From: an uncultured Lachnospiraceae bacterium
GTDB lineage: Bacteria; Bacillota; Clostridia; Lachnospirales; Lachnospiraceae
Length of the DNA stretch: 49,699 bases
Assembly (NCBI GenBank): GCA_947631625.1
Contig: CANRMA010000019.1
Coordinates: 1 to 49,699, forward strand
Direction: 5' to 3'
Shown piece after piece: positions 32,283 to 40,282 of this stretch (positions are counted from its first letter, which is position 1; each line of letters opens with the position of its first letter). Position numbers and translations under genes: made by a program. The notes under the pieces were generated by a model. It was not told the DNA's origin. It ran no database searches and was given only the letters and a program-made list of their open reading frames with translations.

Positions 32283-34058
32283 TTACTTCAATTCATTCGC
32301 AGTTATATAAAAATGATAATAAATTCCCTTTTTTTCGAGCAGTTGTTCGTGATTACCCTCTTCAACTATACCGTTCTCTGTCAAAACAAGTATCCTATCG
32401 GAATTGCGTATACTCGAAAGTCTGTGCGCGATCGTTATCGTGGTTCTTCCCTTGGCAAGCTCCTGCAGGGACTTCGCCACCTGAAATTCACTTTCATTGT
32501 CAAGCGCGGACGTCGCCTCATCCAAGATAAGTATAGGAGGATTTTTTAAGAAAACTCTGGCTATGCTTATGCGCTGTTTCTGACCTCCGGACAGTTTCAC
32601 GCCGCGCTCTCCCACATAAGTATCATATCCGTCCTTGAGCGCTTCAATAAACTCATGCGCTCCCGCTCTCTTAGCAGCCTCTATCACTTCTTCCCGCGAA
32701 GCTCCCTCTCTGCCGTAGGCAATATTTTCATATACTGTTCCGGAAAAAAGATATACGTCCTGCTGAACCATGCCTATATTATGACGCAGACTTTTTAAAG
32801 TGTATTTCTTTATGTTTTGTCCGTCCAGAACGATCTCACCCTCATCTATATTGTAAAAGCGCGGGATAAGGTTGCAAAGCGTAGTTTTACCGCCGCCCGA
32901 AGGCCCGACTATGGCTATCTTTTCGCCTGCATGAATATCCAGATCAAGATTTCTAAAGACGATATTGTGGTCATCGGGATATGCAAAACTTACGTTCCTT
33001 AACACAATGTCGCCTTTAACATCCTTACACTCAACGGCATCCGGCTCGTCAAATATTTCAATATCGCTGTCCATTATCTCGACAAAACGCTCTATTCCCG
33101 TCATTCCTCTCTGGAACTGCTCGGCAAATTCTATTATCCTTCTTATGGTTGCAATAAGCGTTGAAACATACATAACATATGCCACCAAATCGCCCGGAGA
33201 TATCAGCCCATTTACCATAAAAATTCCGCCCGCAAGCACTACAACAAGATACATAAGTCCATCGAAAGCCCGCGTCGTAGTGCTGAACGCCGCCATAAAT
33301 TTGTAGGTTTTCTTTTTGATCCTGAAAAACCTCTGGTTATCCTCCTCAAACTTCTCTTTTTCTTTTTCCTCGTTGGTAAACGCCTTAACTACCTTCTGAC
33401 CAAGAAGGCTGTCTTCTATCCTCGCGTTCAGCTCGCCTATCTGAACTCTCTGTTGTCTGAAAGCTGCGCGCAGACGTAAATTTATTGACGCGCAGACGAT
33501 GATCATTACAGGAACTACCGCGAATATAATCAGAGTGAGCCATACATTTATACCTGACAGGATTATAAAAGAAATAACCGCTTTGAGAGCCGCAATAAAA
33601 AATTCCTCCGGACAGTGATGAGAAAATTCCGTAACATCAAACAGATCGTTTGTTATTCTTCCCATTATCTGACCGACTTTGGTATTGTTATAATATGTAT
33701 CGGAAAGCTTCTGTAAATGAGCATAGGCGTCCCTGCGCATGTCAGTCTCTATCATGGTTCCCATGACATGTCCGGTATACGCCATATAAAAATTAGCCAT
33801 TGCATCAATAACTCTAAGTATCAGATACAGTCCTGCCAGCCTTAAGATCACGCCTATGCTCAGCGCTGCCAGATCGCTCATTCCCGTATTGGTTATGTAG
33901 CGTATGATCATAGGCAGCACTATCTCACAAACGGTCGTAAGCCCCGCGCAGAACAGATCTATTACGACTATCTTCCAATACCTGCGATAATACGGCAAAA
34001 ACCGTTTTACAAGCTGCATTGCACTGTATCCCGATACTTTTTCAACTTTCTGCTCCAT
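32283..34058 (-). CDS. ABC exporter, fused permease and ATPase
   Basis: 591 residues. Six transmembrane helices occupy about 25-310. The nucleotide-binding domain has Walker A GPSGGGKTT, Q-loop MVQQDVYLFS, signature LSGGQKQR, Walker B ILILDEATS and switch IAHRLSS. It is a half-transporter of the MsbA/multidrug type, exporting lipids, drugs or peptides as a dimer. No partner half-transporter is adjacent, so it is likely a homodimer. The start lies 7 bases after the ahcY gene's stop, so the two are in one transcript. Substrate unknown. Confidence 0.92.
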   Translation of the reverse strand: MEQKVEKVSGYSAMQLVKRFLPYYRRYWKIVVIDLFCAGLTTVCEIVLPMIIRYITNTGMSDLAALSIGVILRLAGLYLILRVIDAMANFYMAYTGHVMGTMIETDMRRDAYAHLQKLSDTYYNNTKVGQIMGRITNDLFDVTEFSHHCPEEFFIAALKAVISFIILSGINVWLTLIIFAVVPVMIIVCASINLRLRAAFRQQRVQIGELNARIEDSLLGQKVVKAFTNEEKEKEKFEEDNQRFFRIKKKTYKFMAAFSTTTRAFDGLMYLVVVLAGGIFMVNGLISPGDLVAYVMYVSTLIATIRRIIEFAEQFQRGMTGIERFVEIMDSDIEIFDEPDAVECKDVKGDIVLRNVSFAYPDDHNIVFRNLDLDIHAGEKIAIVGPSGGGKTTLCNLIPRFYNIDEGEIVLDGQNIKKYTLKSLRHNIGMVQQDVYLFSGTVYENIAYGREGASREEVIEAAKRAGAHEFIEALKDGYDTYVGERGVKLSGGQKQRISIARVFLKNPPILILDEATSALDNESEFQVAKSLQELAKGRTTITIAHRLSSIRNSDRILVLTENGIVEEGNHEQLLEKKGIYYHFYITANELK

Positions 34059-34064
34059 AAATCA

Positions 34065-35312
34065 TTACCCTGAATAACTGTTTAAATACCTTTCCTGTTC
34101 CGGCGTCAATACATCTATCTCTTTTCCTAAGAACGCCAGTTTACGTTTAGCCACATCCTTATCGACCTCAATAGGAACATCGATAAGCTTCTCTTTTAAT
34201 TCACTGCCATGCTCTACCAGATATTTAGCGGAAAGCGCCTGAATCGCGAAACTCATATCCATTATCTCGGCGGGATGTCCGTCGCCCGCAGCCAGATTGA
34301 CAAGTCGGCCCTCCGCCAGTACGAATATCCATTGTCCGGTAGGAAGCTTGTACCCCATTATATTCTTTCTCTGCTCTCTGCACTCCACAGCATTAGCTTT
34401 TAACCAAGCCATATCGATCTCGCAGTCAAAGTGTCCGGCGTTACATAAAATCGCGCCCTCTTTCATAACCGCAAAATCGTCCTTATCTATAACTTTGTCG
34501 CAGCCCGTAACGGTTACAAAGAAATCGCCCACCTTAGCCGCCTCGTTCATGGGCATTACGTCAAAACCGTCCATGACCGCTTCTATGGCTTTAATAGGAT
34601 CTATCTCGGTAACAATCACCCTTGCCCCAAGCCCTTTGGCGCGCATTGCGGTGCCCTTGCCGCACCAGCCGTAACCTGCAACGACTACTATCTTGCCTGC
34701 CACTATGAGATTGGTGGTACGATTGATACCGTCCCAGACTGACTGACCTGTACCGTATCTGTTATCGAACAAATGTTTGCAGTCTGCATTATTTACGCGC
34801 ACCATAGGGAACTTTAATTCGCCCGCTTTATTCATAGCCTCTAAACGTATGATTCCTGTGGTGGTTTCTTCACAACCGCCTATAATATTAGGAATAAGAT
34901 GCGGCAATTTGCTGTGTACCATATTAACAAGGTCGCCGCCGTCGTCAATTATAATATTCGGCCCCGCTTCCAATACATGACTGATATGATTTTCATACTC
35001 TTCCTGTGTAGCCCCGTACCATGCATGAACTTCCAGTCCCGCTTTGACAAGAGCCGCCGCCACATCATCCTGAGTGGATAACGGATTGGAACCCGTTACA
35101 TACATATCGGCGCCGCCTGCATTAAGCACCAGACACAGGTATGCCGTCTTGGCTTCAAGATGCACCGAAAGCGCTATCTTTTTACCGGCAAAAGGCTTGG
35201 TTTCGCTAAATTCCTTTTCCAAAGTACGCAACAGATCGCAGTTTCTTTTTACCCACTCGATCTTCCTCTCACCTGATTCCGCCAGATTAATATCTCTGAT
35301 CTCACTGCTCAT
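34065..35312 (-). CDS. ahcY: Adenosylhomocysteinase (or S-inosylhomocysteine hydrolase)
   Basis: 415 residues. The substrate domain contains HLEAKTAYL and IDDGGDLV; the NAD-binding loop is GYGWCGKG at 213-220; AAGDGHPAEIMDMSF is near the end. It splits S-adenosylhomocysteine to adenosine and homocysteine using tightly bound NAD. The protein ends LTPEQERYLNSYSG and lacks the usual C-terminal Lys/Tyr extension, as in archaeal and Thermotoga enzymes. It follows the deaminase gene by 65 bases, so the actual substrate may be the deaminated S-inosylhomocysteine. Confidence 0.93.
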   Translation of the reverse strand: MSSEIRDINLAESGERKIEWVKRNCDLLRTLEKEFSETKPFAGKKIALSVHLEAKTAYLCLVLNAGGADMYVTGSNPLSTQDDVAAALVKAGLEVHAWYGATQEEYENHISHVLEAGPNIIIDDGGDLVNMVHSKLPHLIPNIIGGCEETTTGIIRLEAMNKAGELKFPMVRVNNADCKHLFDNRYGTGQSVWDGINRTTNLIVAGKIVVVAGYGWCGKGTAMRAKGLGARVIVTEIDPIKAIEAVMDGFDVMPMNEAAKVGDFFVTVTGCDKVIDKDDFAVMKEGAILCNAGHFDCEIDMAWLKANAVECREQRKNIMGYKLPTGQWIFVLAEGRLVNLAAGDGHPAEIMDMSFAIQALSAKYLVEHGSELKEKLIDVPIEVDKDVAKRKLAFLGKEIDVLTPEQERYLNSYSG

Positions 35313-35377
35313 TTTAATTTCCTCCCACTACAAATTTAGACTAAATTCGCAAACTCTGATAACAGCTTCACAATTAA

Positions 35378-36679
35378 TCAATAAACCTTCTTGTCCAGAC
35401 CCATTCTGACAATAATGTCATTTATTTTACTGTAAACAAGTTTTTCGTCTATCGTCAATATCTTACGATGTTCCATAGTGATCTTACCGTCAATGATAAC
35501 CGTATCCACCTCCGAACCGTTTGCGGAATAAGAAAGTCCCGCGATTAGATTATTCCTCGGAGTAAGCGACGGCGTATTTAAGTCAAGTATCGCAAGATCG
35601 GCCTTTTTCCCTATTTCGATAGAACCGATTTCCTTATCAAGTCCGAGCGCTTTCGCACCGTTTATCGTAACAATCCGAAAACCCTCTTTAGCGCTTATGC
35701 ACTGGGGAGTCTTACCGGTTCCTTTGTGAATGAGCGTAAGCAGACTCAACTCATGAAACATATTCAGGCAATTATTGCTTGCCGCCCCGTCTGTGCCAAG
35801 ACAGACATTAACGCCCTTTTCAAGCATCTTGGCGATTGGCGCAAAACCGTTGCCAAGCTTCATATTGCTTGCGGGGTTGGTAACTACGCTTACGTTATGT
35901 GCCTTCAAAATATCAATATCTTTATCCGTCACCTGAACACAGTGCGCCGCTATGGCAGGCACATCAAAAAGTCCCGTCCTCTCGGCAAGCTCTATCGGCG
36001 TACAGCCGTATTTTTCTTTGATCTGCTCGATCTCGCTTACACTCTCGGATAAATGGATATGTATACCCATATTATTTTTCCTGGCTTCGCCCGCTACTAT
36101 CTTTAAAAATTCCTCATCGCAGGTATACGGCGCATGCGGCCCAAGCAGAAAAGTAAGCCTGTCGCAGTCTTTGGCGGCATCCCTCTCCTCATACGCCTGA
36201 CGCAGCCTCATCCGGCCTGCCTCGTCGTTACCGCTTCCGACCAGACCGCGGCAGATAACCGCGCGCATACCGCTCTCCTTAACCGCCCGCGTAGTCTGAT
36301 GAATATTCATCTGCATATCGTTAAAACAGGTAGTCCCGCTTTTCATCATCTCGATTATGGCAAGATTGGCGCCCCAATATGTATCTTCATCTGTCATCTG
36401 CTGCTCGATTGGATCGATAGTTCCAAACAGCCAATCCATAAACGATAAATCGTCTGCAACATTACGCATAAACGACATATAGGAATGTGTATGACAGTTG
36501 ATAAGCCCCGGAATCACAAGCCTGTCCGTTCCGTCAATCACTTTGTCTTCACAAAATCCCGACGGCTGCTGCCCTATTCCGGCAATCCTGTCCTTTTCAA
36601 TATAAAGAGTCGTCTCCTTAATGACATCCTCATTCCCCTGCGGCACAAGGGCCAATACATTCTTAATTACGATCCCCAT
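35378..36679 (-). CDS. mtaD: 5-methylthioadenosine / S-adenosylhomocysteine deaminase (amidohydrolase)
   Basis: 433 residues of the amidohydrolase superfamily. Metal and catalytic motifs are NCHTHSYM (~61-68), IHIHLSES, IAAHCVQ and CLGTDGAASNN. This pattern belongs to the MtaD/DadD group, which deaminates methylthioadenosine, S-adenosylhomocysteine and related nucleosides to inosine forms. AAAGGAAA precedes the ATG. It lies directly upstream of ahcY on the same strand and downstream of a hydroxyacid dehydrogenase gene. Confidence 0.9.
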   Translation of the reverse strand: MGIVIKNVLALVPQGNEDVIKETTLYIEKDRIAGIGQQPSGFCEDKVIDGTDRLVIPGLINCHTHSYMSFMRNVADDLSFMDWLFGTIDPIEQQMTDEDTYWGANLAIIEMMKSGTTCFNDMQMNIHQTTRAVKESGMRAVICRGLVGSGNDEAGRMRLRQAYEERDAAKDCDRLTFLLGPHAPYTCDEEFLKIVAGEARKNNMGIHIHLSESVSEIEQIKEKYGCTPIELAERTGLFDVPAIAAHCVQVTDKDIDILKAHNVSVVTNPASNMKLGNGFAPIAKMLEKGVNVCLGTDGAASNNCLNMFHELSLLTLIHKGTGKTPQCISAKEGFRIVTINGAKALGLDKEIGSIEIGKKADLAILDLNTPSLTPRNNLIAGLSYSANGSEVDTVIIDGKITMEHRKILTIDEKLVYSKINDIIVRMGLDKKVY

Positions 36680-36713
36680 GGATGTTTCCTTTCTTTATTT
36701 TTATATATTCTGT

Positions 36714-37673
36714 TTACGGATTGACGACATTCCTGTCCTCTCCCCGTAAAAACGCCTCTATATTCTTAACTACCTCGCCCACCAGCCGCGTCCTTGCTTC
36801 CACGCTCGCCCATGACATATGCGGAGTGACTATTAACTTAGTGCTGTCTTTGATCTGAAAAAGAGGATCGGTAAATTCCATAGGCTCTTTCTCAAGCACG
36901 TCCAGTCCGGCGCCGGCTATTTTGTTTTCCACAAGGGCATTATACAGATCTTGTGTGTTTACAACCGCTCCTCTGGCTACGTTTATAAGAAAAGCGGAAT
37001 TTTTCATTTTATCCAAGGCTTCCTTATTTATAAGACCGCGGGTCCTGTCAGTGAGCGGACAGTGAAGGGAAAGAAAATCCGATTCCTTTAAAAGCGTATC
37101 AAAATCAACTCTCTTATAATCTGTACAAGCGCTGTTGCCTGATGCTGAATAAAATATAACTTTACAGCCAAAAGCCTGTGCAAGCTCAGCGACTCTGTGA
37201 CCTATGGCTCCCATTCCGACTATGCCCCAGGTTTTACCCTCAAGCTCATAAAAAAGATTGTCAAAATTTGAAAACCTGTCCTGTGCACTGTATTTTCCCG
37301 ACTTTACATATTCGTCATAATACGCGGCCTTTTCGGAAAGCATCAGCGCAAGCATAAGTGTGTGCTGCGCAACTGCGGAAGTACAGTATTTAACGACATT
37401 GGTCACTTTAATGCCCCGGCTTTTGCAATATTCCAGATCTACATTGTCATAGCCTGTCGCAAGCAGACATATTAACTTTACATTAGGCGCAGTCTTTAGT
37501 GTGCTCTCGTTAAAAGGCGCTTTATTGGCTATTATTATATCGGCGTCTTTTATACGTTCTGCCGTATTTTCCGCTACGGTATTTGGATAATATGTAACTT
37601 CTCCGAATTTTTCAAAGCAGGATATGTCAATATCTACACCTGCGGAATTTCTTTCAAGAGCAACCAGTTTCAT
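36714..37673 (-). CDS. D-2-hydroxyacid dehydrogenase (NAD-dependent)
   Basis: 319 residues. The Rossmann loop is GIVGMGAIGHRVAELAQ. The catalytic Arg is in LINVARGAVVN, the Glu in LDVLEKEP and the His in VTPHMSW. The family reduces 2-oxoacids such as hydroxypyruvate, glyoxylate or branched-chain keto acids. A strong AAGGAGGG site precedes the ATG. It is the first gene before mtaD and ahcY, with a palindrome upstream. The substrate cannot be read. Confidence 0.9.
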   Translation of the reverse strand: MKLVALERNSAGVDIDISCFEKFGEVTYYPNTVAENTAERIKDADIIIANKAPFNESTLKTAPNVKLICLLATGYDNVDLEYCKSRGIKVTNVVKYCTSAVAQHTLMLALMLSEKAAYYDEYVKSGKYSAQDRFSNFDNLFYELEGKTWGIVGMGAIGHRVAELAQAFGCKVIFYSASGNSACTDYKRVDFDTLLKESDFLSLHCPLTDRTRGLINKEALDKMKNSAFLINVARGAVVNTQDLYNALVENKIAGAGLDVLEKEPMEFTDPLFQIKDSTKLIVTPHMSWASVEARTRLVGEVVKNIEAFLRGEDRNVVNP

Positions 37674-37708
37674 CAGGATTTCCCTCCTTAATATTATGTA
37701 AGATCATC

Positions 37709-37725
37709 CATACCAATTAGGTATG
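37709..37725 (-). promoter_or_regulatory. Palindrome upstream of the hydroxyacid dehydrogenase gene (possible operator)
   Basis: CATACC-AATTA-GGTATG is a perfect inverted repeat with 6-base arms, 36-52 bases upstream of the ATG. The size and spacing resemble Rrf2- or MarR-type operators. No clear -35/-10 pair stands out around it. Confidence 0.45.
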
Positions 37726-37816
37726 CCACACATTTTCCACAAAACACTGATTTTATTCTATCATAATATTTTAGGGGCTTCAAGAGTCCGCAGCGGGCAT
37801 TTTATCAGCGCAGGAT

Positions 37817-39013
37817 CTATTCCACTCCAAGTCTTTTAATCATTTCAATACACATACGCCCGTTATGATAGGGTCCTTTCCACGGGTGTACCAATGCCTG
37901 TGACATGTCAATATTATTTATGTCGGTTATATTTTCGATCCACTCGCCGGTATTCTGGTCTATCACATAGCGTTTAACAAAATTCCAGATATTTTCCGCC
38001 ATTTGAAGGTATGATTTATTATCTTTATTTCGTTGGTATATATTATAAAATCCCGTTATGCTTTCTGCCTGCACCCACCAGACTTTCTTTGTATCGACGC
38101 GGCCTTTTTCGCACTCGTTATTCATTGCGGCAAACGCCTTGTTATCTGTGTCAATAATATCCACACCCCTCTCCAGCGCGCCCTGCGCAAGCGAGTCGAT
38201 AACGACGCCCATCATATTATAATATTCGGCGTCGCCAAGTGCGTCACAGGCCCGCTCAATAAGCCATGACGACTCAATATCGTGACCGTAAGACTCAAGA
38301 TCTATCAACGAATTATATTCGGTGTCAAAAAAGACTTCGAAACGCTTTTTATCGGCATTATATATACAATCTTTTAAACGCCTGAGAATAACTTTAAGCG
38401 AGTCCGCCACTTTTGGATTGCCGTCTATCCTATATAACTCAGAATAGGCTTCCATGACATGCAGAAGCGTATTCATTGTTCTGTCCGCCATAACGCCGTT
38501 TTCCGAAAGCTTATCATTTTCAGCCGGAGTAAAATCTTCATAAAAAGCCTCCAGATATCCGTTTTCATCCGAACATTTTTCTTCTAATATATCGTATAAC
38601 TCATATGCCAACGTAAGCGCATCTTTATCATACGACGCCTCATAATATGCCGACAGCGCATATATCGCGAAGGCCTGATTATAACTGTGCTTAATTGAAT
38701 CGGCAACCGATCCGTCATAATTAACCGACCAGTACACGCCCCCATACTGTTTATCAACACAGCGCGCGAGCATAAAGCGGTACGCCTGCCCTGCCATGTC
38801 AAGCAGCGCGTCATCCTTAAGCAGCATATATGCCGATGAGTAAAACCACAATATCCTGCTGTTTACTATTACGCCCTTTGGAGCATTTTTATCCGAAAGC
38901 CCTCCGCCGTCCACATAACCGTAAAAGCCGCCGTAATCCTCATCTTTTAGTTTATTCCAGAATGGAATTATATCGTTTGTTAAATGAGCTTTAAATTCTT
39001 CCGCTTTAAGCAT
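37817..39013 (-). CDS. AGE-family epimerase (cellobiose 2-epimerase-like)
   Basis: 398 residues of an (alpha/alpha)6-barrel. Typical segments are SYNQAFAIYALSAYY, ESYGHDIESSWLIERA, KVWWVQAESI and HPWKGPYHNGRM, with the catalytic His pair expected in the second and last of these. The final motif and the length fit cellobiose 2-epimerase, which converts cellobiose to glucosyl-mannose, better than N-acetylglucosamine 2-epimerase. I use ATG 39013, six bases after GGAGG. No sugar transporter or mannoside phosphorylase is adjacent. Confidence 0.85.
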   Translation of the reverse strand: MLKAEEFKAHLTNDIIPFWNKLKDEDYGGFYGYVDGGGLSDKNAPKGVIVNSRILWFYSSAYMLLKDDALLDMAGQAYRFMLARCVDKQYGGVYWSVNYDGSVADSIKHSYNQAFAIYALSAYYEASYDKDALTLAYELYDILEEKCSDENGYLEAFYEDFTPAENDKLSENGVMADRTMNTLLHVMEAYSELYRIDGNPKVADSLKVILRRLKDCIYNADKKRFEVFFDTEYNSLIDLESYGHDIESSWLIERACDALGDAEYYNMMGVVIDSLAQGALERGVDIIDTDNKAFAAMNNECEKGRVDTKKVWWVQAESITGFYNIYQRNKDNKSYLQMAENIWNFVKRYVIDQNTGEWIENITDINNIDMSQALVHPWKGPYHNGRMCIEMIKRLGVE

Positions 39014-39109
39014 ACTATTCCTCCATATCAAAACAGTTCCTGCAATCCGGGGAAAACATAGGTGTGATTTTTCAGTCTTATTTTTCAGTCTGATTGACCG
39101 GCCTGCCTT

Positions 39110-39793
39110 TTATTTTCCCCATATATCCATTCTATCCAGTATTCCCTTTTCATCGATACCCTTGTGTGTCGTATAAATTTGGAGTATCTGTTTTACCAGT
39201 TCCTCATCTATCCGATTTTTCACGGCGATCTCACCAACTGACCGGCCTGCATTCATCTGCTTCACTATCTTTTTAATCAGCTTAGCCATGTCTCTATCGG
39301 GGAGCTTTCCGCTATCTGCCGTAATATGCGGCAAGCAGTCTATCTTTTCAAACGAAAAACTCTTATCGGCTTCGTTAATTGTCAGAATTGCCATTGTAAT
39401 CTCCTGATGAAATCTCCTCGGGCCGCAGCTTCCCGGATTAAAATAACATATGCTATCTTTATATTCCTCAGAATACTTATGTGAATGTCCGTAAATGACA
39501 ATATCCATGCCTGACAACTCATTTTCAATCTGTCTGCGGTTATGAATGATAAAAATATTTATTCCCCAGAGTTCAAGTTCCTGACTTACCGGTATTTCAT
39601 CCGCCCAACTATCCTTATCCGCATTTCCTCTTACGAAATATACTCTGCCGAGAGACTTTAACTTTTCCGCGGTTTCTTTTGACGCTATATCGCCCGCATG
39701 TATTATCATCTCGCACTCTTTGATTTTTTCTATAATCTCCGGACGCAGCAATGAGTGCGTATCGGAGATAATGGCTATTTTATGCTTCGACAT
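39110..39793 (-). CDS. YfcE/MJ0936-like metallophosphoesterase with C-terminal extension
   Basis: 227 residues. Metal-binding motifs are ISDTHS (Asp10, His12), IHAGDI, VRGNAD and YGHSHKY. The position that is usually a HGH-like motif reads IIHNRRQ. Most YfcE-type phosphodiesterases are about 165 residues; here 60 extra residues follow (KLPDRDMAKLIKKIVKQMNAG, helix-rich). Activity is probably on phosphodiesters. GAGG lies upstream of the ATG. Confidence 0.85.
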   Translation of the reverse strand: MSKHKIAIISDTHSLLRPEIIEKIKECEMIIHAGDIASKETAEKLKSLGRVYFVRGNADKDSWADEIPVSQELELWGINIFIIHNRRQIENELSGMDIVIYGHSHKYSEEYKDSICYFNPGSCGPRRFHQEITMAILTINEADKSFSFEKIDCLPHITADSGKLPDRDMAKLIKKIVKQMNAGRSVGEIAVKNRIDEELVKQILQIYTTHKGIDEKGILDRMDIWGK

Positions 39794-39990
39794 ACTCTCT
39801 TACCTCTGACTCTTTTTATTTAATCAAGTCAATATCCAAATGTCATTAAAGTCCATGAACCGCCGTCTGATTTGCGACGTTTTTCTTATACGCAGACTAT
39901 CTGCTGCACCGTCCGCCTCACACCCAACAAACACAACATAGTCATAATAGCATACATTCATAGAAAAATCCATTGTCAGCCCATGCGAAA

Positions 39991-40021
39991 CAGCGGCATA
40001 CCCCTTTAGAATATGCCGCTG
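39991..40021 (-). terminator. Hairpin at the end of the feo operon
   Basis: CAGCGGCATA pairs perfectly with TATGCCGCTG over an 11-base loop. On the minus strand it is followed by only TTT, so it is a weak Rho-independent terminator. It lies after the FeoB-associated reading frame. Confidence 0.55.
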
Positions 40022-40048
40022 CCTCATTTACCCTATGCTTTTATGATC

Positions 40049-40187
40049 CTAATGGCAGCTCCTGCCGCAATGACTGCAGTCTCCTCCGCATTGCAGAGAT
40101 CTGCCGTTCTTCTTGTCACGTATCATGCTCCTTATCGCCAGAGCCACGGCAGCCGCTACGACTGCCAAAACAATTGCCGTTCCCATA
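40049..40187 (-). pseudogene. FeoB-associated Cys-rich membrane protein, interrupted by a one-base frameshift
   Basis: From ATG 40187 (GGGGGA upstream) the frame gives MGTAIVLAVVAAAVAL, a membrane helix, then runs into a stop. One base later the frame reads AIRSMIRDKKNGRSLQ and CGGDCSHCGRSCH to a stop at 40049-40051. Together they match the small FeoB-associated protein found after feoB in Clostridia, with four cysteines. One extra base near 40140-40142 breaks it. It may be a true mutation, a base-calling error or a +1 shift site. The gene lies 95 bases after feoB. Confidence 0.65.
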
Positions 40188-40282
40188 AAAATCCCCCATT
40201 CTTGCTCAGTTTGCAATTTCCTGACAATAAAACCCGGGCTTTTAGCTGTATAATATGCGTATCATAAGCACAATTTATAATT

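Noticed and set aside
39824..40027. 67-residue minus-strand frame
   Set aside because: Overlaps the feo hairpin, no ribosome site, no recognisable pattern.
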